Positions 35,571 through 44,619 of a DNA stretch of 64,000 nucleotides are shown in pieces. Below the pieces are notes generated by a model. The model had not been told where the DNA came from. It was given only the letters and a program-made list of their open reading frames with translations, and searched no databases. The position numbers and the translations under genes are program-made. Every line of letters begins with the position of its first letter. Position 1 is the stretch's first letter. The DNA comes from Pseudomonas mosselii (GTDB lineage: Bacteria > Pseudomonadota > Gammaproteobacteria > Pseudomonadales > Pseudomonadaceae), in contig NZ_VAUO01000003.1 of assembly GCF_005796105.1 (NCBI RefSeq), positions 62,001 to 126,000 of the forward strand. Direction: 5' to 3'.

Positions 35571-37367
35571 ATGCCCGAGACCCTGCTCAGCCCCCGCAAC
35601 CTCGCCTTCGAGCTATACGAAGTCCTCGACGCCGAAGCCCTGACCCAGCGCCCGCGCTTCGCCGAGCACAGCCGCGAGACCTTCGACGCTGCGCTTACCA
35701 CCGCGCGCACCATCGCCGAGAAATACTTCGCCCCGCACAACCGCAAGGGCGACGAGCACGAGCCGCGCTATGTGGACGGCCGCGCCGAGTTGATCCCCGA
35801 AGTGAAACCGGCCGTCGAGGCGTTTCTCGAAGCGGGCTTTCTCAATGCCAACCGCGACTTTGACGTGGGCGGCATGCAGCTGCCCAGCCTGGTGTCGCAA
35901 GCCTGCTTCGCCCACTTCCAGGCGGCTAACGCCGGCACCACGGCCTACCCGTTCCTGACCATGGGCGCGGCCAACCTGATCGAAAGCTTCGGCACCGACG
36001 ACCAGAAACGCCTGTTCCTGCAACCGATGATCGAAGGCCGCTACTTCGGCACCATGGCACTGACCGAGCCCCATGCCGGCTCCTCGCTCGCCGACATCCG
36101 CACCCGCGCGCAACCGGCAGGCGATGGCAGCTACCGGCTCAAGGGCAACAAGATCTTCATCTCCGGTGGTGATCACCAGCTGTCGCAGAACATCGTGCAC
36201 ATGGTCCTGGCCAAGCTGCCGGACGCCCCACCCGGGGTCAAAGGCATCTCGCTGTTCATCGTGCCCAAGTACCTGGTCAACCCGGACGGCAGCCTGGGAG
36301 CCCGCAACGATGTGCTGCTGGCCGGGCTGTTCCACAAGATGGGCTGGCGTGGCACCACGTCTACCGCGCTGAACTTCGGCGACAACGGCCAGTGCGTGGG
36401 CTACCTGGTGGGCCAGCCGCATCAGGGCCTGGCCTGCATGTTCCAGATGATGAACGAGGCGCGCATCGGCGTGGGCATGGGCGCGGTGATGCTCGGCTAC
36501 GCCGGCTACCTGTATTCGCTCGAGTACGCCCGCCAGCGCCCACAAGGCCGCCTGCCGGACAACAAGGACCCGCAAAGCCCGGCGCTGCCGATCATCGAGC
36601 ACACCGACGTGAAGCGCATGCTGCTGGCGCAAAAGGCCTATGTAGAAGGTGCCTTCGACCTGGGCCTGTACGCCGCCCGGCTGTTCGACGACACCCACAC
36701 CGCGGCAGATGACGCCGCGCGCAGCGAGGCCCAGCAGTTGCTCGACCTGCTGACCCCAATCGTAAAATCCTGGCCCTCGGCGTATTGCCTGAAGGCCAAC
36801 GAACTGGCGATCCAGATACTCGGCGGCCACGGCTACACCCGCGAATACCCGGTAGAGCAGTACTACCGCGACAACCGTCTGAACCCGATCCACGAAGGCA
36901 CCGAGGGCATCCAATCGCTCGACCTGCTGGGGCGCAAGCTTGCGCAAAACAACGGCGCTGGGCTCAAGCAACTGATCCGCCTGATCGCCGTCACCTGCGA
37001 GCGCGCCAGCCACCACCCGACGCTCGACTTGCTGCGCGAGCCACTGGAGCAACTGGTCAATCGCCTGCAAACGGTGACTCTCGCCCTGCTCGGCGACCTG
37101 GCCCAGGGCAAGGTCACAAGCGCGCTGGCCAACTCGGCGCTGTACTTGAAAGCCTTCGGCCACTGCGTAATCGGCTGGCGCTGGTTGGAACAGGCGATTC
37201 ACGCCGAGCTTGGCCTGCTCAAGGGGCATGACCGCGACTTCTACCAGGGCAAGTTGCAGGCCGCGCGTTATTTCCTCACCTGGGAAGTACCGCCCTGCCA
37301 TAATGACCTCGCATTGCTCGAAGCGCGTGACGACACGTGCCTTGGCATGCAGGAGGGGTGGTTCTAG
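35571..37367 (+). CDS. Acyl-CoA dehydrogenase (DmdC-like, with C-terminal extension)
   Basis: This 598-residue FAD enzyme is of the large acyl-CoA dehydrogenase group that includes 3-methylmercaptopropionyl-CoA dehydrogenase. The FAD/substrate segment FGTMALTEPHAGSSLADIRT and the KIFISGGDHQ strand are in the middle domain. The probable catalytic base is E442 in PIHEGTEGIQ. A C-terminal region of about 120 residues is typical of the 600-residue class. The ATG at 35571 matches family starts, though the frame is open for about 55 codons upstream. Substrate is unknown. It is 30 bp before a TldD-like gene on the same strand. Confidence 0.9.
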   Translation: MPETLLSPRNLAFELYEVLDAEALTQRPRFAEHSRETFDAALTTARTIAEKYFAPHNRKGDEHEPRYVDGRAELIPEVKPAVEAFLEAGFLNANRDFDVGGMQLPSLVSQACFAHFQAANAGTTAYPFLTMGAANLIESFGTDDQKRLFLQPMIEGRYFGTMALTEPHAGSSLADIRTRAQPAGDGSYRLKGNKIFISGGDHQLSQNIVHMVLAKLPDAPPGVKGISLFIVPKYLVNPDGSLGARNDVLLAGLFHKMGWRGTTSTALNFGDNGQCVGYLVGQPHQGLACMFQMMNEARIGVGMGAVMLGYAGYLYSLEYARQRPQGRLPDNKDPQSPALPIIEHTDVKRMLLAQKAYVEGAFDLGLYAARLFDDTHTAADDAARSEAQQLLDLLTPIVKSWPSAYCLKANELAIQILGGHGYTREYPVEQYYRDNRLNPIHEGTEGIQSLDLLGRKLAQNNGAGLKQLIRLIAVTCERASHHPTLDLLREPLEQLVNRLQTVTLALLGDLAQGKVTSALANSALYLKAFGHCVIGWRWLEQAIHAELGLLKGHDRDFYQGKLQAARYFLTWEVPPCHNDLALLEARDDTCLGMQEGWF

Positions 37368-37397
37368 GGGGAGCCGCCGCGTACCGGAGGTTCCCGC

Positions 37398-38840
37398 ATG
37401 TTCGATTCCAGCGGCCTACTGCGCCAGCGCTTCGCCGCGCTGCGCAGCACCGCCGAGCTGTTCTCGCTTCGCCATGTGAAGCAATCGCACCAGTCGTTGT
37501 CGGTTCGGCGCAACGTCGCCGAACCGCCGCACTTCAGCCAGGACGAAGGCGCCATGCTCACCGTGCGCGTCGACGGCGTCGAGACCTACGCGGCCACTGC
37601 CGACCTGTCGCAAAGCGGATTGCAGCATGCACTGGAGCAAGCCGAAGCCTTGGCCCGGCGCATCAAGCGCCACAGCCTGCTCGACCTGAGCGGCCAGTCA
37701 GTCTCCAGCCAGCGCCACGATCACCTCTCGCCCAACCTTGACCGCGCACTACCGAGCCTTGCCGACTGCCTCGAACTGCTCGCCGCAGAATCGGCCAGCG
37801 TGCCGAAGGACGCGCGTCTGGTGGACTGGCAGGCCAGCCTGGGGATCACCCGGGTCGAGCAGACCTACCTGAACTCCGTCGGTGCCGAACTGCGCCACGC
37901 CCAGCGCTTCATGTTCCCCGGCCTTGGCGTGACCGCAAGCGATGGTCAGGACAGCCAGAGCCGCACCTTGGGCCGGGACAATTTCGGCCAGCAGGGTGGT
38001 TTCGAAGTGATCGAGCGCTGCGGCCTGGTCGGCGCGGCACGCCGGGTCGCCGACGAGGCCCTGCAACTGCTGCTGGCGCCCAACACCCCGAGCGGCGTGC
38101 GCGACCTGCTGCTGATGCCCGACCAGATGATGCTGCAAATCCACGAGTCCATCGGCCACCCGCTGGAGATGGACCGCATTCTCGGTGATGAACGCAACTA
38201 TGCCGGCACCAGCTTCGTCAAAACTGCCGACTTCGGCCACCTGCAGTATGGCTCGGCGCTGCTCAACGTGACCTTCGACCCCGGCATCGGCGAAGAGCTG
38301 GCCAGCTACAGTTTCGATGACGACGGCACCCAGGCCACTAAGCAATTCCTGATCCGCGACGGGCTGCTGGTACGCCCGCTGGGCGGTGCGCTGTCGCAAT
38401 GGCGTTCGGGGCTCGATGGCGTGGCCAACAGCCGCGCCTGCGGCTGGAACCGTGCGCCCATCGACCGCATGGCCAACCTCAATATCGAGCCGGGCGAGCA
38501 AACACTGGCGCAACTGATCGGCGCTATCGAGCACGGCATTCTGATGCGTACCAACCGCTCGTGGTCCATCGATGATGCGCGCAACAAGTTCCAGTTTGGC
38601 TGCGAGTGGGGCCAACTGATCGAAAACGGCGAGCTCAAGGGCGTTGTGAAAAACCCCAACTACCGCGGCATTTCCGCCGACTTCTGGCGCAACCTGTCGG
38701 CGGTGGGCGACCGCAGCACCTTCCAGGTACTCGGCACACCCAACTGCGGCAAGGGCGAACCCAACCAGGTGGTGCGGGTCGGCCATGCCTCGCCGGCCTG
38801 TGTGTTCCGCCAGATCGACGTATTTGGAGGGGACGCCTGA
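37398..38840 (+). CDS. TldD-like metallopeptidase, HExxxH subunit
   Basis: This 480-residue protein of the TldD/PmbA family carries the zinc motif HESIGH (H249, E250, H254), which marks the catalytic TldD-type subunit. LEMDRILGDE follows. GGAGG lies before the ATG at 37398. Its stop overlaps the start of the TldE-like gene by one base, so the two are translationally coupled and likely form the heterodimer seen for TldD/TldE. In E. coli such complexes degrade unfolded peptides and mature microcin B17. Pseudomonads normally have the housekeeping tldD and pmbA elsewhere, so this may be a second, specialised pair. Confidence 0.87.
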   Translation: MFDSSGLLRQRFAALRSTAELFSLRHVKQSHQSLSVRRNVAEPPHFSQDEGAMLTVRVDGVETYAATADLSQSGLQHALEQAEALARRIKRHSLLDLSGQSVSSQRHDHLSPNLDRALPSLADCLELLAAESASVPKDARLVDWQASLGITRVEQTYLNSVGAELRHAQRFMFPGLGVTASDGQDSQSRTLGRDNFGQQGGFEVIERCGLVGAARRVADEALQLLLAPNTPSGVRDLLLMPDQMMLQIHESIGHPLEMDRILGDERNYAGTSFVKTADFGHLQYGSALLNVTFDPGIGEELASYSFDDDGTQATKQFLIRDGLLVRPLGGALSQWRSGLDGVANSRACGWNRAPIDRMANLNIEPGEQTLAQLIGAIEHGILMRTNRSWSIDDARNKFQFGCEWGQLIENGELKGVVKNPNYRGISADFWRNLSAVGDRSTFQVLGTPNCGKGEPNQVVRVGHASPACVFRQIDVFGGDA

Positions 38841-40168
38841 TGAGCATCTATCAGCAACGCTTCGAAGACCTGCTCGGCGCCCTGCGCGATGCACTGCAAC
38901 CTGGCGAGCAGTTCACCCTCGGCTACAGCGCCGAGCAGTCACAATTCGTGCGCCTGAACCATGCCAAGGTGCGCCAGGCGGGAGAAGTCAGCCAGGCCAG
39001 CGTGCAACTGCGTCTGGTCAATGAGGGGCGCCAGGCCGAACAGCAGCTCACCCTGGGCGATGATCCCGAACTGGACCGCCAGCGCCTGTTCGAGGCCCTG
39101 GCACAACTGCGCCAGACCCTACCGCTGCTGCCACTCGATCCGTACCTGAGCCTGGATGAAAGCCCCTGGCACAGCCACAGCCTGCACGCGCAGCCGTTGC
39201 CCGAGCTGGACGAAGTGCTGGCGCTGGTCGAGCGCGAGGCAGGCGACCTAGACTTGGTCGGCATCTACGCCGCTGGCCCCATCTGTCGAGGCTTCGCCAG
39301 CTCGTTCGGGGCGTTCGGCTGGCACCAGGCCAACAGCTTCAATTTCGATTGGAGCCTGTTCCACGCCGACGGCCAAGCGGTCAAGGCCAACTACGCCGGC
39401 CAGACCTGGAGCAGCGAAGCCTTCGCCGCACGCCTGCGCCAGGCCCGCGAACAACTGCAGCACCTGGGCCGCCCGGCCATCACCCTCAAGCCTGGCAGCT
39501 ACCGGGCCTACCTGGCACCTGCGGCCATGGACGAAATCACCGGCATGCTCTGCTGGGGCGGTTTCTCAGCCCAGGACCTGGCTACCGGCAACAGCCCGCT
39601 GCAACGCCTGTACAACGGTGACGCCCGGCTCAGCCCGCAGGTGACGCTCAGCGAGCAGGTCAGCGGCTCACTGAGCCCGGCGTTTTCCGACGAGGGCTCG
39701 CCGCGCCAGGACCTTTGCCTGATTGCCGAAGGCCAGGCGCAGCAACGCCTGGTCAGCGCCCGCAGCGCTGCCGAGTTCGGCCTTACCGCCAATGGCGCGG
39801 ACAGCTACGAGTCGCCCTGCGCCCTGAGCCTGGCAGCCGGTAGCCTGCCGAACGAAGAGGTCTTGCAGCGCCTGGGCACCGGCCTGTACATCAGCAACCT
39901 GTGGTACCTGAACTACTCAGACCTGCCCGCCGCGCGCATGACCGGCCTGACCCGCTTCGCCACGTTCTGGGTGGAGAACGGCCAGATCCAGGGCCCGGTA
40001 AGCACCATGCGCTTCGACGACAGCCTCTATCACCTGCTGGGCAACCAGCTGGAAGCACTGACCTGCGAGCGCGAGATGATCCTGTCCACCAGCACCTACG
40101 GCCAGCGCAGTACCGGGTCGAGTCATCTGCCAGGAGCGCTGGTCAAAGGTCTGACCCTGACGTTGTGA
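38840..40168 (+). CDS. TldE/PmbA-like partner subunit
   Basis: This 442-residue protein resembles TldE/PmbA, the non-catalytic partner that shapes the substrate chamber of the TldD/TldE protease. It has no HExxxH. Family-like features are a glycine-rich FASSFGAFGWHQAN strand and the C-terminal GLYISNLWYLNYSD, followed by TGLTRFATFWVENGQI. The start ATG shares one base with the preceding stop (TGATG), and GGAGGGG lies about 10 bases upstream within the tldD-like gene. No RiPP precursor is apparent next to the pair. Confidence 0.85.
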   Translation: MSIYQQRFEDLLGALRDALQPGEQFTLGYSAEQSQFVRLNHAKVRQAGEVSQASVQLRLVNEGRQAEQQLTLGDDPELDRQRLFEALAQLRQTLPLLPLDPYLSLDESPWHSHSLHAQPLPELDEVLALVEREAGDLDLVGIYAAGPICRGFASSFGAFGWHQANSFNFDWSLFHADGQAVKANYAGQTWSSEAFAARLRQAREQLQHLGRPAITLKPGSYRAYLAPAAMDEITGMLCWGGFSAQDLATGNSPLQRLYNGDARLSPQVTLSEQVSGSLSPAFSDEGSPRQDLCLIAEGQAQQRLVSARSAAEFGLTANGADSYESPCALSLAAGSLPNEEVLQRLGTGLYISNLWYLNYSDLPAARMTGLTRFATFWVENGQIQGPVSTMRFDDSLYHLLGNQLEALTCEREMILSTSTYGQRSTGSSHLPGALVKGLTLTL

Positions 40169-40176
40169 ATGGCAGG

Positions 40177-40212
40177 GCCGACCCCTTCGCCGGCGAACCC
40201 GCTTCCACAGGG
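40177..40212. repeat. Solitary REP sequence
   Basis: GACCCCTTCGCCGGCGAACC followed by CGCTTCCACAGGG is a single REP unit with no inverted partner, directly downstream of the TldE-like gene. Confidence 0.7.
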
Positions 40213-40267
40213 TTGCTGATGAACCTGAAGGGGCCGGCACCGGACAATCGAGAACCTGAGGTAACCC

Positions 40268-41695
40268 ATGCCCGACCGCGCCAACCTGGACCCCATCACC
40301 GCACGCTGGCTGCCCTGGGTGGTGGCCATCGCTTTTTTCATGCAGTCGCTGGACGGCACCATCCTCAACACCGCGCTGCCGGCCATGGCCCGCTCGCTGG
40401 CCGAAGACCCACTGCGCATGCAGGGGGTGATCATTGCCTACATGCTCACCGTGGCCTTGCTGATCCCAGCCTCGGGCTGGATCGCCGACCGCTTCGGCAC
40501 CAAGCGCATCTTCTTTGGCGCAATCTTGCTGTTCAGCTTCGGCTCGCTGTTGTGCGCCATGGCCAACAGCCTGGGCATGCTGATCTTCGCCCGCATCGTA
40601 CAAGGCCTGGGCGGTGCGCTGATGCTGCCGGTCGGGCGGCTGGTAGTGCTGCGCGCCTACCCGCGTACGGAGCTGGTGCGGATCATGAGTTTCATCACCA
40701 TCCCCGGCCTGCTCGGCCCGCTGCTGGGCCCGACGTTGGGCGGCTGGCTGGTGCAGATCCTGAGCTGGCACTGGATCTTCCTGATCAACCTGCCCGTCGG
40801 CGCACTGGGCTGCTACGCGGTGTGGAAGTTCATCCCCGACCTGCGCGGCGCCGAGCGGACGCGCTTCGACGGCCCGGGCTTCCTGCTGTTCGGCGCGGCG
40901 ATGGTGCTGATCACCATCGCCATGGAGGGCCTGGGCGAGCTGCACCTGCCACACCTGCGGGTGATGTTGCTGCTGTTCGCCGGCATGGCCTGCCTGGCCG
41001 CCTACTGGCTGCGTGCAGGCCGCGACCCCGAGCCGCTGTTCTCACCCTCGCTGTTCCGTGTGCGGACCTTCGCCATCGGCATTCTCGGCAACCTGTTCGC
41101 CAGGCTCGGCAGCGGTGCCCTGCCGTTCCTGGTGCCGTTGCTGCTGCAAGTGGCGCTGGGCTACTCGCCTGCCCAGGCCGGCATGAGCATGATCCCGCTG
41201 GCCGCGGCGGCGATGCTCGCCAAATCGGTGGCACGGCCATTGATCGAGCGCCTGGGCTACCGCATCGTGCTCACCGGCAACACCCTGCTGCTCGGCATAC
41301 TGCTGGCCAGCCTGGGGCTGGTGACCGAACAGACGCCCTATGCGCTGCTGCTGGTGCAGTTGGCGTTGCTGGGTGCGGTGAACTCGATGCAGTTCACAGC
41401 GATGAACACGGTCACCCTGATCGACCTGGACGACGCCAGCGCCAGCAGCGGCAACAGCCTGCTGTCGGTGGTCGCGCAGTTGTCGCTGAGCCTGGGCGTG
41501 GCCTGCGCGGGTGCACTACTGGGTGGCTTCACGGCGGCGGGCAATGCCGATGGGGTAGAGACCACGCTGGGGGCGTTCCAACTGACCTTCGTGACTATCG
41601 GGGTGATGGCCATGCTGGCGGCAGCGATCTTCCTGCAACTTTCGCCGACGGACGGAAGGCGTGCCCGTCGTCCGGAAGAACACGTCGAGTCGTAG
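40268..41695 (+). CDS. MFS multidrug exporter, MdtD/DHA2 type
   Basis: This 475-residue proton antiporter has about 14 transmembrane segments. The helix 1 segment FMQSLDGTILNTALPAMA is the DHA2-specific motif D1, with an aspartate in the membrane. Motif A is seen as GWIADRFGTKRIFF and motif C-like G-rich sequence as PGLLGPLLGPTLGGWLV. It is closest in character to the putative transporter MdtD. The ATG has TGAGGTAA upstream. Substrates are unknown. It stands between the TldE-like gene and dbpA without obvious operon partners. Confidence 0.88.
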   Translation: MPDRANLDPITARWLPWVVAIAFFMQSLDGTILNTALPAMARSLAEDPLRMQGVIIAYMLTVALLIPASGWIADRFGTKRIFFGAILLFSFGSLLCAMANSLGMLIFARIVQGLGGALMLPVGRLVVLRAYPRTELVRIMSFITIPGLLGPLLGPTLGGWLVQILSWHWIFLINLPVGALGCYAVWKFIPDLRGAERTRFDGPGFLLFGAAMVLITIAMEGLGELHLPHLRVMLLLFAGMACLAAYWLRAGRDPEPLFSPSLFRVRTFAIGILGNLFARLGSGALPFLVPLLLQVALGYSPAQAGMSMIPLAAAAMLAKSVARPLIERLGYRIVLTGNTLLLGILLASLGLVTEQTPYALLLVQLALLGAVNSMQFTAMNTVTLIDLDDASASSGNSLLSVVAQLSLSLGVACAGALLGGFTAAGNADGVETTLGAFQLTFVTIGVMAMLAAAIFLQLSPTDGRRARRPEEHVES

Positions 41696-41757
41696 GGCGA
41701 ATGGCCACGAGGCTGGTAGACTGTGCGGCATTTTTCGCTTCGCAGCAGGCCCGCCCC

Positions 41758-43143
41758 GTGACCGTTGAAACCACCGCCTTTGCCACCCTCCCGCTGTCCA
41801 CCGCCATGCTGGCCAACCTGGATGCGCTGGGCTACACCTCGATGACGCCGATCCAGGCGCAGAGCCTGCCGGTCATTCTCAAGGGGCAGGACCTGATCGC
41901 CCAGGCCAAGACCGGCAGCGGCAAGACCGCCGCCTTCGGCATTGGCCTGCTCAACCCGATCAATCCTCGCTACTTCGGCTGCCAGGCGCTGGTGCTGTGC
42001 CCGACCCGCGAGTTGGCCGACCAGGTCGCCAAGGAGCTGCGCCGCCTGGCCCGGGCCGAGGACAACATCAAGATCCTCACCCTCTGTGGCGGCGTGTCGC
42101 TGGGCCCGCAGATCGCCTCGCTGGAGCACGGTGCGCACATCATCGTCGGCACCCCAGGACGCATCCAGCAGCACCTGGACAAAGGCACCCTGTCGCTCAG
42201 CGGCCTCAACACCCTGGTGCTCGACGAAGCCGACCGCATGCTCGACATGGGCTTCTTCGATGCCATCGCCAGCATCATCGGCAAGACCCCGTCGCGCCGC
42301 CAGACCCTGCTGTTCTCGGCCACCTACCCGGCCGGCATCGAGCAACTGGCCAAGGACTTCATGCGCCAGCCGCAGCAGGTCAAGGTCGAGGCGCTGCACA
42401 GTGACAGCCAGATCGAGCAGCGCTTCATCGAGATCGACCCGCAACAGCGCCTGGAAGCAGTGACCCGCGTGCTCGGCCACTACCGCCCGCAATCCTGCGT
42501 GGCGTTCTGCTTCACCAAGCAGCAGTGCGAGGACGTGGTCGCCCACCTCACCGCCAAAGGCATCGTCGCCCAGGCGCTGCACGGCGACCTGGAACAACGC
42601 GACCGTGACCAGGTGCTGACGATGTTCGCCAACCGCAGCAGCTCGGTGCTGGTGGCCACCGACGTGGCCGCCCGTGGCCTGGACATCGACGGCCTGGACC
42701 TGGTGATCAACGTCGAGCTGGCGCGTGACGCCGAAATCCACGTACACCGGGTCGGCCGCACCGGGCGTGCCGGCGAGAAAGGCGTGGCGATCAGCCTGGT
42801 GGCCCCGGCCGAAGGCCACCGCGCCCAGGCCATCGAAGACCTGCAAAACACGCCGCTGCGCTGGGAACAGCTGGACAATCTCAAGCACAAGGGCGGCGAG
42901 CCGCTGCTGCCAAGCATGACCACCCTATGCATCGGCGCAGGCCGCAAGGACAAGCTGCGCCCAGGCGATATCCTGGGGGCGCTGACCGGCGATGCGGGCA
43001 TTCCGGGCAAACAGGTGGGCAAGATCGCCATCTTCGATTTCGTGGCCTTCGTGGCCGTGGAGCGGGCGCTGGCCAAGCAGGCCATGCAGCGGCTCAACAG
43101 CGGCAAGATCAAGGGCCGCGCCCTTAAAGTCCGTATCATTTGA
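41758..43143 (+). CDS. dbpA: ATP-dependent RNA helicase DbpA
   Basis: This 461-residue DEAD-box helicase acts in large-subunit ribosome assembly on hairpin 92 of 23S rRNA. Motifs appear in order: Q motif region GYTSMTPIQAQSLP, Walker A AKTGSGKT, PTRELA, TPGR, DEAD in VLDEADRMLD, SAT, ARGLDI and HRVGRTGR. The C-terminal RNA-binding domain (RPGDILGALTGDAG to the end) is specific to DbpA. I chose GTG 41758, which gives a family-like N-terminus (VTVETTAFATLPLS). An in-frame ATG at 41701 would add 19 residues and cannot be excluded. A REP pair follows. Confidence 0.92.
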   Translation: MTVETTAFATLPLSTAMLANLDALGYTSMTPIQAQSLPVILKGQDLIAQAKTGSGKTAAFGIGLLNPINPRYFGCQALVLCPTRELADQVAKELRRLARAEDNIKILTLCGGVSLGPQIASLEHGAHIIVGTPGRIQQHLDKGTLSLSGLNTLVLDEADRMLDMGFFDAIASIIGKTPSRRQTLLFSATYPAGIEQLAKDFMRQPQQVKVEALHSDSQIEQRFIEIDPQQRLEAVTRVLGHYRPQSCVAFCFTKQQCEDVVAHLTAKGIVAQALHGDLEQRDRDQVLTMFANRSSSVLVATDVAARGLDIDGLDLVINVELARDAEIHVHRVGRTGRAGEKGVAISLVAPAEGHRAQAIEDLQNTPLRWEQLDNLKHKGGEPLLPSMTTLCIGAGRKDKLRPGDILGALTGDAGIPGKQVGKIAIFDFVAFVAVERALAKQAMQRLNSGKIKGRALKVRII

Positions 43144-43155
43144 AGTCAGCAAGTT

Positions 43156-43232
43156 CCCTGTGGGAGCGGGTTTACCCACGAAAGCGGTAGTGGATGCACC
43201 ATCGCATTCGCGGGTAAACCCGCTCCCACAGG
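43156..43232. repeat. REP inverted pair between dbpA and the BaiN-like gene
   Basis: CCTGTGGGAGCGGGTTTACC and GGTAAACCCGCTCCCACAGG are perfect inverse copies flanking about 37 bp. This is the GGTAAACCCGC variant of the P. putida REP. Confidence 0.9.
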
Positions 43233-43270
43233 TTTGGCGTTCCCATATCCATTCCAGACAGGTTTACACC

Positions 43271-44452
43271 GTGCACTCCACCGACGTGATCATTCTCGGC
43301 GCCGGCGCCGCCGGCCTGATGTGCGCCCAGCTCGCCGCCCAACGTGGGCGCCGGGTGCTGGTGCTCGACCACGCCAACAAACCGGGCAAGAAGATCCTCA
43401 TGTCCGGCGGCGGGCGCTGCAATTTCACCAACCTGTACACCGAGCCTGCCAACTTCCTCTCGCACAACCCACACTTCTGCAAGTCGGCGTTGGCTCGCTA
43501 CACCCAATGGGACTTCATCGAGCTGGTGTGCAAGCATGGCGTGCCGTACCACGAGAAGAAACTCGGCCAGCTGTTCTGCGACAACAAGTCCAGCGACATC
43601 CTCGACATGCTCCTGGCCGAGTGCGACACAGCCGGTGCCGAGCTGCGTATGAACACCAGCATCGAGCAGATCGCCAAGACCGACGCAGGCTACACTCTGC
43701 ACACCAGTGCCGGGCCATTCGCCTGCCAGTCGCTGGTGATCGCCACCGGTGGGCTGTCGATCCCAACCTTGGGCGCCACCGGCTTCGGTTACCAAGTGGC
43801 TCGCCAGTTCGGCCACGAACTGCTGCCGACACGCGCCGGGCTGGTGCCGTTCACCATCACCGAGCCCCAACTCAAGGCACTGTGCACAGAGTTGTCGGGC
43901 ACCTCGCTGGACTGCGTGGCCAGCTGCAACGGGGTGAGCTTCCGCGAGAACCTGCTGTTCACTCACCGTGGCCTGAGCGGCCCGGCAATCCTGCAGGTTT
44001 CGTCGTTCTGGGAGGCTGGCGACAGCGTCGAGATCAACCTGCTGCCGGATCGCGACGCGCTGCAATGGCTGCAAGGCCAGCAGCTCGAGCGCCCCAACAG
44101 CGAACTCAAGACCGTGCTCGGTGAAGTGTTCACCCGCAAGCTCGCGAACCTGCTCGCCGAACAATGGTTCGTGTCCAAGCCGCTGAAGCAATACACACCG
44201 GCAGAACTGGCCGAGGTCGCCGAAAAACTGGCGGCCTGGCAGGTGGTGCCGGCGGGCACCGAGGGCTACCGCACCGCCGAGGTCACCTTGGGCGGCGTGG
44301 ACACCCGCGAGGTGTCGTCCAAGACCATGGAGTCGTTGAAGAGCCCTGGGCTGTACTTCATCGGCGAGGTACTGGATGTGAGCGGGCACCTGGGCGGTTT
44401 CAACTTCCAGTGGGCCTGGGCTTCGGCCAACGCCGCAGCGCAGTTCGTGTAG
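43271..44452 (+). CDS. NAD(P)/FAD-dependent oxidoreductase, BaiN/HI0933 family
   Basis: This 393-residue soluble flavoprotein of the HI0933/BaiN family has the FAD motif DVIILGAGAAGLMCAQLAAQ and the family signature KKILMSGGGRCNFTN. The C-terminal GLYFIGEVLDVSGHLGGFNF is a second FAD contact. The start is GTG 43271 with AGG about ten bases upstream. The N-terminal frame further left is REP sequence. Physiological substrate is unknown; related proteins saturate double bonds or act as flavin disulfide-type reductases. Confidence 0.9.
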   Translation: MHSTDVIILGAGAAGLMCAQLAAQRGRRVLVLDHANKPGKKILMSGGGRCNFTNLYTEPANFLSHNPHFCKSALARYTQWDFIELVCKHGVPYHEKKLGQLFCDNKSSDILDMLLAECDTAGAELRMNTSIEQIAKTDAGYTLHTSAGPFACQSLVIATGGLSIPTLGATGFGYQVARQFGHELLPTRAGLVPFTITEPQLKALCTELSGTSLDCVASCNGVSFRENLLFTHRGLSGPAILQVSSFWEAGDSVEINLLPDRDALQWLQGQQLERPNSELKTVLGEVFTRKLANLLAEQWFVSKPLKQYTPAELAEVAEKLAAWQVVPAGTEGYRTAEVTLGGVDTREVSSKTMESLKSPGLYFIGEVLDVSGHLGGFNFQWAWASANAAAQFV

Positions 44453-44509
44453 AGTAGAATCCATTCAGCAGCACGGAACGCTTCTTGCTGGTCTGTGCTG
44501 GAGCGCCAT

Positions 44510-44583
44510 GCTTCGCGGCACCAGGCCGCTCCTACAGAGGTACGCAATCTCATGTGGAGCGGCCTGGTGCCACGAAAGGGCCT
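44510..44583. repeat. REP-like inverted pair upstream of the YccS-like gene
   Basis: CTTCGCGGCACCAGGCCGCT and AGCGGCCTGGTGCCACGAAA are inverse copies about 17 bp apart, ending 36 bp before the next start codon. Confidence 0.8.
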
Positions 44584-44619
44584 CATCAGGTATTCATCCG
44601 CTCACTGCCCAGGGCCATC

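Noticed and set aside
39901..41757. The open frame leading into dbpA from inside the TldE-like and MFS genes
   Set aside because: It overlaps two well-supported genes in another frame. Only the part from 41758 (or 41701) onward is DbpA.
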